Source: an uncultured Collinsella sp. (GTDB lineage Bacteria; Actinomycetota; Coriobacteriia; Coriobacteriales; Coriobacteriaceae). From it: DNA of 64,000 nucleotides. Shown piece after piece: positions 1 to 7,538 of the stretch. The notes under the pieces are model-generated. The model saw only the letters and a list, made by a program, of their open reading frames with translations. It ran no database searches and was not told the DNA's origin. The stretch spans positions 1 through 64,000 of the forward strand of contig CAKUGT010000005.1 in NCBI GenBank assembly GCA_934654795.1. The letters run 5' to 3'. The translations under genes and the position numbers were made by a program. The number at the start of each line of letters is the position of its first letter. Position 1 is the first letter of the stretch.

Positions 1-276
1 CTGATGGTGTCGACGCCAATGGTATATGGATACGCCATCGGCGTCTTCAATTCAGAAGATATCAGTGCGGAATGTTCCGGAGAGAAGCCCCCGTCACGCC
101 CCCGGATTCCCTGCGTTTACGGCCTTGAGGTCGGCGTGGGCGGAGGACTTGGTTGTTGGGAATACGTGTCCCGATCGCTGTTTCGCGCTTTGCGCGAAAA
201 GCGCGCTACTTTGGGATGGGTGGGGAACGTGGTTGTTGCGGCAACTGATCCCCGCCACAAATTACCCTTGGCATAC
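1..276. other. Upstream non-coding stretch, no gene recognised
   Basis: No convincing gene is visible. Open frames on the plus strand run on into the FMN riboswitch and have no recognisable domain. The only structure seen is a perfect 8-bp hairpin at 181-199 (arms TTTCGCGC and GCGCGAAA), possibly the end of a transcript entering from the left. Confidence 0.5.
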
Positions 277-304
277 TTGCGCGAAAGTCTACTGGTGCTA
301 CACT
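277..304 (+). promoter_or_regulatory. Likely promoter of the FMN riboswitch-ribU operon
   Basis: A -35-like TTGCGC (277-282) and a -10-like TACACT (299-304) are separated by 16 bp. The predicted start falls just before the first conserved bases of the FMN riboswitch. This is read by eye. Confidence 0.5.
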
Positions 305-316
305 TGCAATTGCTGT

Positions 317-499
317 TTCAGGGCGGGGCGGAATTCCCCACTGGCGGTAAATCGGGCGGTGTCAAAGGGACGCCGTGGCGCAGGCGAGATACCTGCGACC
401 GAGCCGATGAGTCCGCGACCCGTGCGTGTGTTGGTTCGCACACCGGCTGAACTGGTGAGATCCCAGTACCAACGGTTAGAGTCCGGATGAAAGAGGCAG
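317..499 (+). ncRNA. FMN riboswitch (RFN element)
   Basis: The conserved blocks of the RFN element appear in order: GGGCGGGGCGGAATTCCCCA then CTGGCGGTA (321-349), GATGAGTCCGCGACCCG (about 406-422), CTGGTGAGATCCCAGTACC (near 451-470) and ACGGTTAGAGTCCGGATGAA (472-491). In this RNA class FMN binding reduces expression of riboflavin synthesis or uptake genes. The element ends about 10 nt before the ribU start codon, so FMN probably controls translation initiation by hiding the ribosome binding site; no separate terminator is evident. Confidence 0.95.
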
Positions 500-507
500 G
501 TGATCTT

Positions 508-1098
508 ATGTCTGAACAGTCGCAGCATATCCATTTTGAGAACACGAATAGGTGGAGCACCAAACAGCTCGTTACCATGGCGCTGATGTGCGCTTTGGGC
601 GCCCTGTTTATGTATGTGCAGCTGCCCATCCTTCCTTCGGCGCCGTTTTTGACGTATGACCCGTCGCTGGTGCCGGCGATGGTATGTGGGTTTGCGTATG
701 GCCCCGGTGCCGGCACAGCTGTTGCCGCCATGGCGATCGTTATCCATGCGCTCACCACGGGTGACTGGGTCGGTGCGCTTATGAACCTGGTGGCTACGCT
801 GGGTTATATTCTGCCCGCGGCTATCGTCTACCAGAAGATGCATACCTATAAGGGTGCCGTGATTGGCCTGGTGCTCGGCGTCATTGCCGCTACGGCGTTG
901 TCTATGGTCGCAAACCTTACCATTGGTGTTTGGTTCTGGTATGGCTCGGTCGATGTGATCGCCCCGCTTATGATTCCTGCCGTGCTGCCGTTCAACCTTA
1001 TCAAGACCGTGCTTAACTCGGTGTTGACGCTGGCGGTGTATAAAGCAGTCTCCAACCTCATCACGCCTAAAAAGGACCAGGTCAAAGGCCGCGCATGA
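508..1098 (+). CDS. ribU: Riboflavin ECF transporter S component RibU
   Basis: This 196-residue, very hydrophobic protein has about six predicted membrane segments and the length of an energy-coupling-factor S component. It would bind the vitamin in the membrane and dock onto the EcfA/EcfT module encoded next. The riboflavin assignment rests mainly on the FMN riboswitch directly upstream, plus general RibU/ECF_trnsprt resemblance. I chose the ATG at 508, not the one at 487, because 487 lies inside the riboswitch 3' strand while 508 has an AGAGGCAGG-like ribosome binding site. Its stop codon overlaps the next start (ATGA). Confidence 0.88.
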   Translation: MSEQSQHIHFENTNRWSTKQLVTMALMCALGALFMYVQLPILPSAPFLTYDPSLVPAMVCGFAYGPGAGTAVAAMAIVIHALTTGDWVGALMNLVATLGYILPAAIVYQKMHTYKGAVIGLVLGVIAATALSMVANLTIGVWFWYGSVDVIAPLMIPAVLPFNLIKTVLNSVLTLAVYKAVSNLITPKKDQVKGRA

Positions 1099-2999
1099 TT
1101 GAGTGTCGGGGTGTTTCCTTTAGCTATGACGGTGCCGTGTCGGCACTCGACGGTGTCGATCTGAACATCGAAGACGGGGAGTTTTTCTGCATCCTCGGTG
1201 GCAATGGGTCGGGCAAGTCGACGTTTGCCAAGCATCTGAATGCACTATTGCAGCCCGATGCGGGCACGGTACGCATCAACGGCATGGATGCGTCCGACCC
1301 CGAGCTGGTCTACGACATTCGTTCGACCGCGGGCATGGTATTCCAAAATCCCGATGACCAGCTGGTGGCAACGCTTGTCGAAGATGACGTTGCGTTTGGT
1401 CCCGAAAACCTTGGCGTGCCATCGGCACAAATTGCGCAGCGCGTACGTGAGGCGCTGAAGGGCGTGGGCCTGGTGGGCTTTGAGCGCCACGAGACCCATG
1501 CGCTCTCGGGCGGACAAAAGCAGCGCGTGGCGCTTGCCGGTGTGCTCGCCATGGAACCGCGCGTGCTCATATTGGACGAGGCTTCTTCGATGCTCGATCC
1601 GCGTGGACGCAAGGGCCTCATGAAAGCTTGCCACGCGTTGCACGATCGCGGCATGACCATCGTGATGATTACGCACTTTATGGAGGAGGCCGCCGAGGCC
1701 GATCGTGTCGCGGTATTTCGGGCGGGGCGCGTTGCCATGCTCGGTACGCCCGAGGAGATTCTGACGCGGGCAGATGAGCTCGCGGAGCTCAACCTGGATA
1801 TGCCGGAGTCGTGTCGTCTGGGCAGGTCGCTTCGTGCGAAGGGCGTACCCGTTTGCGCGCAGGTACGTGAGGCGGATATGGTCGCCGAGATTGCGCAGGC
1901 TTATGCCGAGCGAAGTGGGGCAGGCACCGCGGGGCAGTCTTCCGCATCCCAGTTGGAAATCGCTGACGGCACTGTTCCGGTAGACAACGAGGGCAATGCG
2001 TCGGAGCCCGTCATCGAGATTTCGCACCTCTCGCATAGTTACTCGCTGAGTGCCCGCGAGCGCCGTCGATGGCGCAAGCGCTCGGCCACTGCGGGCAAAT
2101 CGAATAAACAGGCTCTCTGGGGAAACGACCCCAGCAGCCCGTGGGCGCTGCGCGATGTATCGCTGACGGTGCGTCGCGGCGAGTTCCTGGGCTTGGCAGG
2201 TCATACCGGTTCGGGTAAGTCGACGCTGGTCCAGCATCTCAACGGCTTGATTCGCCCCCAGGAGGGATTCGTTCGCGCGCTGGGGCTCGACCTGGCAAAC
2301 AAGAAAGATGCCGCCGCGGTTAAGGCAAAGGTCGGCGTGGTGTTTCAATATCCCGAGCGTCAGCTATTTGCCGAGACCGTGGCGCTGGACGTGGCGTTTG
2401 GCCCGCGCAACCTTGGCTTGCCGCAAGATGAAGTCGACCGTCGTGTCGAGTCATCGCTCTCGCGCGTGGGCCTCGACCTTACCACGGTCGGCGACAAGAG
2501 TCCCTTTGAGCTTTCGGGCGGTCAGCAACGGCGTGTGGCATTCGCCGGCGTGCTCGCCATGGAGCCCGAAGTCCTGGTGCTCGATGAACCCATGGCGGGG
2601 CTCGATCCGGCTGCGCGCAGGGATTTCCTTGAGCTTATCGATCGACTTCACCGCGATGGCCTGACCGTTGTCATGGTTTCACACAGCATGGATGACCTGG
2701 CCAATTGCTGCGACCGTATCGTCGTAATGAACGAAGGTGCGGTGTTTGCCGAGGGAACCCCCGCGCAGGTGTTTGCGCATGCCGATGAGCTCAAGTCGAT
2801 CGGCTTGGGCGTACCTGCTGCTCAGCGCATGGCGTTGGCGCTCGCGGAGGCCGGCGTGCCGCTGCGCTGCGCTGGGCTCTATACGGTTGAGTCGCTGGCC
2901 GATGAGTTGGCGGACCTGCTGATCGGTCGCTCGGGTGGCGTTTCGAGCGCCGTGGGCAAGGCCAAATTCGAGACGGTCGCGCAAGAGGAGGGCTGCTAA
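1095..2999 (+). CDS. Fused double ATPase of an ECF transporter (EcfA1-EcfA2)
   Basis: This 634-residue protein contains two complete ABC ATPase domains that most ECF operons encode as two genes. Domain 1 has Walker A GGNGSGKST (35-43), Q-loop Q84, signature LSGGQ (137-141) and Walker B LILDE (158-162); the usual Pro after DE is Ala163. Domain 2 has Walker A GHTGSGKST (369-377), LSGGQ (473-477) and Walker B VLVLDEP (493-499). A linker of roughly 50-70 residues rich in Gly, Ser and charged residues joins the halves. It powers vitamin uptake with RibU and EcfT. It overlaps ribU by 4 nt and ecfT by 1 nt, so the three genes are translationally coupled. Confidence 0.93.
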   Translation: MIECRGVSFSYDGAVSALDGVDLNIEDGEFFCILGGNGSGKSTFAKHLNALLQPDAGTVRINGMDASDPELVYDIRSTAGMVFQNPDDQLVATLVEDDVAFGPENLGVPSAQIAQRVREALKGVGLVGFERHETHALSGGQKQRVALAGVLAMEPRVLILDEASSMLDPRGRKGLMKACHALHDRGMTIVMITHFMEEAAEADRVAVFRAGRVAMLGTPEEILTRADELAELNLDMPESCRLGRSLRAKGVPVCAQVREADMVAEIAQAYAERSGAGTAGQSSASQLEIADGTVPVDNEGNASEPVIEISHLSHSYSLSARERRRWRKRSATAGKSNKQALWGNDPSSPWALRDVSLTVRRGEFLGLAGHTGSGKSTLVQHLNGLIRPQEGFVRALGLDLANKKDAAAVKAKVGVVFQYPERQLFAETVALDVAFGPRNLGLPQDEVDRRVESSLSRVGLDLTTVGDKSPFELSGGQQRRVAFAGVLAMEPEVLVLDEPMAGLDPAARRDFLELIDRLHRDGLTVVMVSHSMDDLANCCDRIVVMNEGAVFAEGTPAQVFAHADELKSIGLGVPAAQRMALALAEAGVPLRCAGLYTVESLADELADLLIGRSGGVSSAVGKAKFETVAQEEGC

Positions 3000-3799
3000 T
3001 GGAGGCGTTTTCGTTTGGCAGCTACTACCCCGGGGATAGCGCAATTCACCGCTTGGATCCGCGCACCAAGTTGCTCTTGGGTTTCGTATTCCTGATCACG
3101 ACGCTTACGGTCAGTAGCTTCCGCGGCTTGCTTCCGGTGGCGGCCTTCGTTGTCCTGATCTATGCCGTATCCCGGGTGCCGTTACGCCGTGTCCTATCGT
3201 CGATGGCACCGCTGCTGGGGATTGTCGTGGTGGTCGCGGTGCTCAGCCTGTTTACCGACCAAAGCGGGCGCACCCTGTGGCAGCTCGGCTTTCTGCAGAT
3301 AAGTGAGGGCTCGCTGCATTCCGCCGCCTTTATGGCCTGCCGCCTGACCTTGATGATGGCCGGCATGAGCGCCATTACGCTCACCACGCCGACGCTCGAC
3401 CTTACCGCGGGCTTTGAGCGCCTGCTTGCACCGTTTGCACGCGTGGGGCTTCCCGCGCACGAACTCGGCATGATTATGGGTATTGCACTGCGCTTTATGC
3501 CGCAGTTCGCCACCGAGATGAAGCAGACGGCGGACGCGCAGGCAAGCCGCGGTGCACGCGTAACGGGTGGCCCGCTCGGCGGCGTGCGTATGCTCGGCAG
3601 TGTGGCGATTCCACTGTTCACGGGCGTGTTCCGTCATGCTGAAACGCTGTCTGCCGCCATGGATGCCCGTTGCTACCACGGCGAGCAGGGCCGCACGCGC
3701 CTGCATACGCTTGCGTTTGGCCGCAGGGATGCGCTGGCTGCGGTGGTGACGGCGTTGCTGCTCGCGTGTGTCATCGTCATCAACCTTCAACTTGTTTAG
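2999..3799 (+). CDS. ecfT: ECF transporter transmembrane component EcfT
   Basis: This 266-residue protein starts with the typical EcfT/CbiQ N-terminus (HRLDPRTKLL, about residues 18-27) and has several hydrophobic segments. The segment after Asp/Gln at about 180-195, with alternating Ala-Arg-Gly residues (ASRGAR), matches the coupling helices that contact the two ATPases. It forms the scaffold of the transporter in the cytoplasmic membrane. Its start codon overlaps the previous stop (TAATG). A complete S-A-A-T set in one FMN-controlled operon suggests a dedicated riboflavin system, though EcfAT modules are often shared with S components elsewhere. Confidence 0.92.
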   Translation: MEAFSFGSYYPGDSAIHRLDPRTKLLLGFVFLITTLTVSSFRGLLPVAAFVVLIYAVSRVPLRRVLSSMAPLLGIVVVVAVLSLFTDQSGRTLWQLGFLQISEGSLHSAAFMACRLTLMMAGMSAITLTTPTLDLTAGFERLLAPFARVGLPAHELGMIMGIALRFMPQFATEMKQTADAQASRGARVTGGPLGGVRMLGSVAIPLFTGVFRHAETLSAAMDARCYHGEQGRTRLHTLAFGRRDALAAVVTALLLACVIVINLQLV

Positions 3800-3829
3800 G
3801 CGCGATTCGAGCGCAGGAAAGGGGTCCCT

Positions 3830-4294
3830 ATGACCGACAACGATCGCACGGCGCAGCTCGAACGCGCCTGTTCGTACCTCAGGCGCATTCCGGCTTGGTA
3901 TCTCGCCACGACCGATGTGGCGGACGAACATCAGCCGCGCGTAAGACCGTTCTCGTTTGCCATGGTCGATGATGGCAAGCTGTGGTTTTGCACTTCGCGC
4001 GATAAGGACGTATGGGCCGAGCTGAGTGCGAACCCCAAGTTTGAGGTCTCGGGCTGGAAACCGGGGGAGTGTTGGATTGTGCTGACCGGCGAGGCTGCGC
4101 TCGAGGACGACGCGGTCGTGAGCGACCGGGTGCGCCAGGCTGGTTTTAAGCACATGGTGGGCATTGGCGAGAATCACGAGAGTGCCAACGACGGCCGCCT
4201 CGCGTTCTTCTCGGTCCGCAACATCGCTGCCCGCTTCTGCGATATCGACGGCAGCGAGGAACAGCTCGAGCTCTTATTCGCACAAATGGACTAG
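3830..4294 (+). CDS. Pyridoxamine 5'-phosphate oxidase-like (FMN-binding split barrel) protein, copy 1
   Basis: This 154-residue protein has the pattern of the PNPOx-like split-barrel family: WYLATTD near residue 23, VRPFSFA near 43 and KLWFCTSRDKDVWAEL near 53-68. Family members bind flavin and reduce diverse small substrates; the substrate cannot be read from sequence. A ribosome binding site (GGAAAGGGG) precedes the ATG. It starts 30 nt after ecfT, so it may be co-transcribed with the riboflavin transporter, which suits a flavin-dependent protein. The next gene is a clear paralogue. Confidence 0.85.
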   Translation: MTDNDRTAQLERACSYLRRIPAWYLATTDVADEHQPRVRPFSFAMVDDGKLWFCTSRDKDVWAELSANPKFEVSGWKPGECWIVLTGEAALEDDAVVSDRVRQAGFKHMVGIGENHESANDGRLAFFSVRNIAARFCDIDGSEEQLELLFAQMD

Positions 4295-4308
4295 TGCCAG
4301 GAGGATGC

Positions 4309-4719
4309 ATGGACGGATTGAATACGGTGCTGGAGTATCTGACGTCGGTGCCGGCATGGTATCTGGCGACGAGCGTGGACGGGCAGCCGCATGTTCGTCC
4401 GTTTTCGTTTGCTCAGATTCAGGACGGCAAGCTGTGGTTTGTGACGGCGCGCACCAAAGACGTGTGGCAGGAGCTGCTGCAAAACCAGCGCTTTGAGGCA
4501 ACGAGTTGGTGGCCGGGCCACGGCTGGCTCATCTTGCGCGGGCGTGCCGGCCTGGATGACCAGGCGGCGGGCGATATGCGTGAGGCCGGATGGAAGCATC
4601 TAGAGCGCCTGGGCGAGCAATATGAGGGGCCGAACGACTCCACGCTCGTCTTCTTTAGCGTGGAGGAACCCGAGGCCTTTATCTGCAACCATGACGAATG
4701 GGTGCCGGTCGAGCTCTAA
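4309..4719 (+). CDS. Pyridoxamine 5'-phosphate oxidase-like (FMN-binding split barrel) protein, copy 2
   Basis: This 136-residue protein is a paralogue of its upstream neighbour: both share PAWYLAT, VRPFSFA, DGKLWF, KDVW and a C-terminal FFSV segment. The duplication is probably old, because many positions differ. I took the ATG at 4309 because CAGGAGG lies 5 nt upstream; an in-frame GTG at 4294 would overlap the previous stop and has no ribosome binding site. It ends the FMN-headed gene group and is followed by a strong terminator. Substrate unknown. Confidence 0.83.
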   Translation: MDGLNTVLEYLTSVPAWYLATSVDGQPHVRPFSFAQIQDGKLWFVTARTKDVWQELLQNQRFEATSWWPGHGWLILRGRAGLDDQAAGDMREAGWKHLERLGEQYEGPNDSTLVFFSVEEPEAFICNHDEWVPVEL

Positions 4720-4763
4720 ACGAGCTCTTCAACCAACCTCGACAATTCAAATTCTCGCATGTA

Positions 4764-4826
4764 GCGGGCCCCACATTGCAACGTCACCGTAAGGCGCACC
4801 GAGCAATGTGGGGCCCGCATTTATTT
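4764..4826 (+). terminator. Rho-independent terminator after the FMN-controlled genes
   Basis: Perfect 15-bp arms (4764-4778 and 4804-4818, core GCGGGCCCCACATTG) enclose a 25-nt loop and are followed by ATTTATTTG. It separates the riboflavin group from the arginine genes. Confidence 0.85.
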
Positions 4827-4864
4827 GTCAATTCCTTCGAGCGAATGTGTCGGGAATGTTTCAA

Positions 4865-4899
4865 TGCATGAATATGCAAAAGATTTGCGTATATATGCA
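4865..4899 (+). promoter_or_regulatory. Pair of ARG-box-like palindromes (candidate ArgR operator)
   Basis: Two imperfect palindromes, TGCATGAATATGCA (4865-4878) and TGCGTATATATGCA (4886-4899), have centres exactly 21 bp apart. This is the spacing of tandem ARG boxes bound by an ArgR hexamer. They sit 86-120 bp upstream of argC and just before an extended -10 sequence. No argR gene lies in this window, so the regulator is inferred. Confidence 0.7.
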
Positions 4900-4907
4900 T
4901 CTTTTGG

Positions 4908-4916
4908 TGCTAAAGT
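4908..4916 (+). promoter_or_regulatory. Candidate extended -10 promoter of argC
   Basis: TGCTAAAGT matches an extended -10 element (TGn followed by TAAAGT). No good -35 is visible at the right distance. The ARG-box pair overlaps the -35 region, a position suited to repression. Confidence 0.45.
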
Positions 4917-4984
4917 TTCAACCCACTTCATAACGACGGCTGCGGGATGCGCATCAGTGCATAACTGCAGACAAGGAGTTTGAT

Positions 4985-6055
4985 ATGTCTTTAAAGGTTG
5001 GAATTGTCGGTGCGGCTGGATATGCCGGCGCCGAGCTTATTCGCCTCGTCCTCGGTCATCCTGAGTTTGAACTTGTTGCCATTACGTCCAACGCCGATGC
5101 CGGCCAGTCGCTGTCTGCGGTCTACCCGAGCTTTGCCGGCGTAAGCGACCTTGTCTTCACGACGCATGATGCTCCCGAGCTCAAGAGCTGCGATGCGGTT
5201 TTTCTTGCCGTGCCGCACACGGCTGCCATGGCACAGGTGCCCGCGCTGCTTGCATCGGGCGTCTCCTGCTTTGATCTTTCGGCCGACTACCGTCTGAGCG
5301 ATCCGGCTGTGTTTGAGGCCTGGTATGCCGCCGAGCACACGAGCCCCGAGCTGCTCAAGACCCGCGCCTTCGGCCTGCCCGAGCTATTCTGCCAGGATTT
5401 GGAGACCGCTGCATTCGACCACGCCGACGGCAAGCCCGTGCTGGTTGCCTGCGCCGGTTGCTATCCCACCGCAACGAGCCTTGCCGCTGCGCCTGCCGTG
5501 TGCGCCGGCTGGGTTGCCCAGAGCGGTCCTGTGATCGTCGACGCCATCAGCGGTGTGACGGGCGCCGGTAAGTCCTGCAACGCCCGTACGCATTTTTGCA
5601 GTGCCGACGAAAACCTAGAGGCCTATGGCGTGGGCAAGCATCGTCATACGCCCGAGATCGAGCAAATCCTGGGCCTGACCGATCGCGTCGTCTTTACCCC
5701 GCATCTGGCGCCGCTCAAGCGCGGCCTGCTTTCCACGGTGACGATGCCGCTTGCGCCGCAGGCTATCGACACCCTGGCTCTTGAGGACGTCGTTGACTAT
5801 TACAAGCAGTTCTACGCCGGTCGCACCTTCGTGCGCGTACTCGATGCCGGCCAGCAGCCCAAGACGGCTTCGGTCGTCGGTACCAACGCCGCCCAGATCG
5901 GCCTTGCGCTCAACAAGCGCGCGGGCGTGCTGGTGGCGACGGGCGCCATCGACAATCTGTGCAAGGGAGCAGCAGGCCAGGCGGTCCAGTGCGCCAACAT
6001 CGTCTTTGGTTTTGACGAGCGACGAGGCTTGCCCACAGTGGCGTGCCCGGTGTAG
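4985..6055 (+). CDS. argC: N-acetyl-gamma-glutamyl-phosphate reductase
   Basis: This 356-residue enzyme reduces N-acetylglutamyl phosphate to the semialdehyde with NADPH, the third step of arginine synthesis. It has the N-terminal nucleotide-binding motif VGAAGYAGAEL (about 8-18), the catalytic cysteine in GCYPT (C159) and the conserved KHRHTPEIEQ segment near 218-228. Length is normal. AAGGAG lies about 8 nt before the ATG. It is first of the argCJBD set and carries the candidate ArgR operator upstream; a terminator-like hairpin follows before argJ. Confidence 0.96.
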   Translation: MSLKVGIVGAAGYAGAELIRLVLGHPEFELVAITSNADAGQSLSAVYPSFAGVSDLVFTTHDAPELKSCDAVFLAVPHTAAMAQVPALLASGVSCFDLSADYRLSDPAVFEAWYAAEHTSPELLKTRAFGLPELFCQDLETAAFDHADGKPVLVACAGCYPTATSLAAAPAVCAGWVAQSGPVIVDAISGVTGAGKSCNARTHFCSADENLEAYGVGKHRHTPEIEQILGLTDRVVFTPHLAPLKRGLLSTVTMPLAPQAIDTLALEDVVDYYKQFYAGRTFVRVLDAGQQPKTASVVGTNAAQIGLALNKRAGVLVATGAIDNLCKGAAGQAVQCANIVFGFDERRGLPTVACPV

Positions 6056-6083
6056 CACATTCGATTGTTAACGATTTGGTAGT

Positions 6084-6163
6084 CGGGCATCGAGTGGGGC
6101 GCCACTTTTAAGCTGGTCTCATGATTGCGACTGGCATGGCGCACCAAGCGATGCCCGTTTTTT
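6084..6163 (+). terminator. Terminator-like hairpin between argC and argJ
   Basis: A 9-bp stem (CGGGCATCG at 6084-6092 with CGATGCCCG at 6149-6157) closes a 56-nt loop and is followed by six T residues (6158-6163). It could reduce read-through from argC into argJBD or act as an attenuator. No leader peptide was found. Confidence 0.55.
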
Positions 6164-6188
6164 GTTTGACATAAGGAGTCATAAGACG

Positions 6189-7457
6189 ATGAATACCGAG
6201 CTGTTTGACATTAAGATTCGCGCCGTAGAGGGCGGCGTTACGGCGGCTGCCGGCTTTAAGGCGGCAGGCATCCACGCTGGGTTCCGCAAGAATCCCGAGC
6301 GCTTGGATTATGCGCTCGTCGTGCCCGATAAACCCTGCCCCGGTGCCGGTGTGTTTACCACCAACCGCTTTTGCGCGGCGCCCGTGCAGGTGAGCCGTGC
6401 CAATCTGGGCGGCGCCGACAAGGGCTACGGTATCATCGCCGGCGTTTCGGTTAACTCTGGCAATGCCAACGCCGCCACGGGTGAGACCGGCCTTGCCTGC
6501 GCGCGTGAGACGTGCGACATCGCCTCGCAGGTTATCGGCTGCGAGCCCCAGCAGATCCTGGTCGCCTCCACGGGCGTGATTGGCCAGATTCTGCCGATCG
6601 ATACGTTCGAGACCGCCATTCCTGCTGCCTACGAGGCGCTCTCTGCCCACGGTGGCGCCGATGCCGCTCGCGCCATCATGACGACCGACACGCACTCCAA
6701 GGAGTACGCCGTATCCTACGTCAGTGAGGCTGCGGGTCGTGCGGGCAATGTCTATACGGTAGGCGGAATGTGCAAGGGCTCGGGCATGATCATGCCCAAC
6801 ATGGCCACCATGATCGCAGTTATCACTACCGATGCCCCCGTCGAGCCTGCGGCACTTCATGCCCTGCTGCTCTCGACCGTCAAGCAGACCTTTAACAAGG
6901 TAACGGTCGATTCCGACACCTCGACCAACGACACCTGCATCATGCTTGCCTCCGGCGCCGCTGCCGCAGATGCCGAGCCTATCGTCGAGGGCTCCGATGC
7001 CTTTGACGAGTTGGCATTTGCCGTGCACGAGGTGTGCGAGAGCCTGGCGCGCAATATCGCCGCCGATGGTGAGGGCGCATCTAAGCTTGTTACGGTCAAC
7101 GTTACCGGCGCCGTGAACGACGAGGAAGCCGATATCGCCGCCCGCGCCGTTGCCAACTCGCCGCTCGTCAAGACCTGCATCGCCGGCCACGACTGCAACT
7201 GGGGCCGCGTTGCCATGGCGCTTGGCAAGTGCGGCGTGAAGTTTAATCAGGAAGACGTTTCCATCGACATGATGGGCATGCCTGTCTGTCGCGACGGTCT
7301 GACTGTTCCGTTTGACGAGGACGAGGCTCTGCGACGTTTTGAGGCGTCCGAGATTGTGATCTCGGCAGACCTGGGCGCGGGCGACGCGGCGACCACCGTG
7401 TGGACTTGCGACCTCACGCACGAGTACATCTCCATTAACGGCGACTACCGTTCCTAG
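6189..7457 (+). CDS. argJ: Bifunctional glutamate N-acetyltransferase / ornithine acetyltransferase
   Basis: This 422-residue protein transfers the acetyl group from N-acetylornithine to glutamate and, in bifunctional members, also uses acetyl-CoA. It is self-cleaved; the motif KGSGMIMPNMATM places the nucleophilic threonine at T207, after the Ala-Thr cleavage bond. TTDAP follows, and the C-terminus carries GNDY-like residues (INGDYRS). I chose the ATG at 6189, with AAGGAG about 9 nt upstream. ArgJ allows the cyclic acetyl pathway, consistent with the absence of argA and argE here. Confidence 0.96.
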   Translation: MNTELFDIKIRAVEGGVTAAAGFKAAGIHAGFRKNPERLDYALVVPDKPCPGAGVFTTNRFCAAPVQVSRANLGGADKGYGIIAGVSVNSGNANAATGETGLACARETCDIASQVIGCEPQQILVASTGVIGQILPIDTFETAIPAAYEALSAHGGADAARAIMTTDTHSKEYAVSYVSEAAGRAGNVYTVGGMCKGSGMIMPNMATMIAVITTDAPVEPAALHALLLSTVKQTFNKVTVDSDTSTNDTCIMLASGAAAADAEPIVEGSDAFDELAFAVHEVCESLARNIAADGEGASKLVTVNVTGAVNDEEADIAARAVANSPLVKTCIAGHDCNWGRVAMALGKCGVKFNQEDVSIDMMGMPVCRDGLTVPFDEDEALRRFEASEIVISADLGAGDAATTVWTCDLTHEYISINGDYRS

Positions 7458-7538
7458 ATTCCAGGCACGCTGCGCATCTTGCCGCGATTGCGGACGGCGG
7501 AGCACGGCGCGATAACGATACGAAAGACGAGGCAGATT

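Noticed and set aside
4..490. Plus-strand open frames at the window start
   Set aside because: Both run through the conserved FMN riboswitch, lack a ribosome binding site and have no domain pattern.
487..507. Earlier ATG for ribU
   Set aside because: It lies in the last helix strand of the riboswitch; the ATG at 508 has a better ribosome binding site and spacing.
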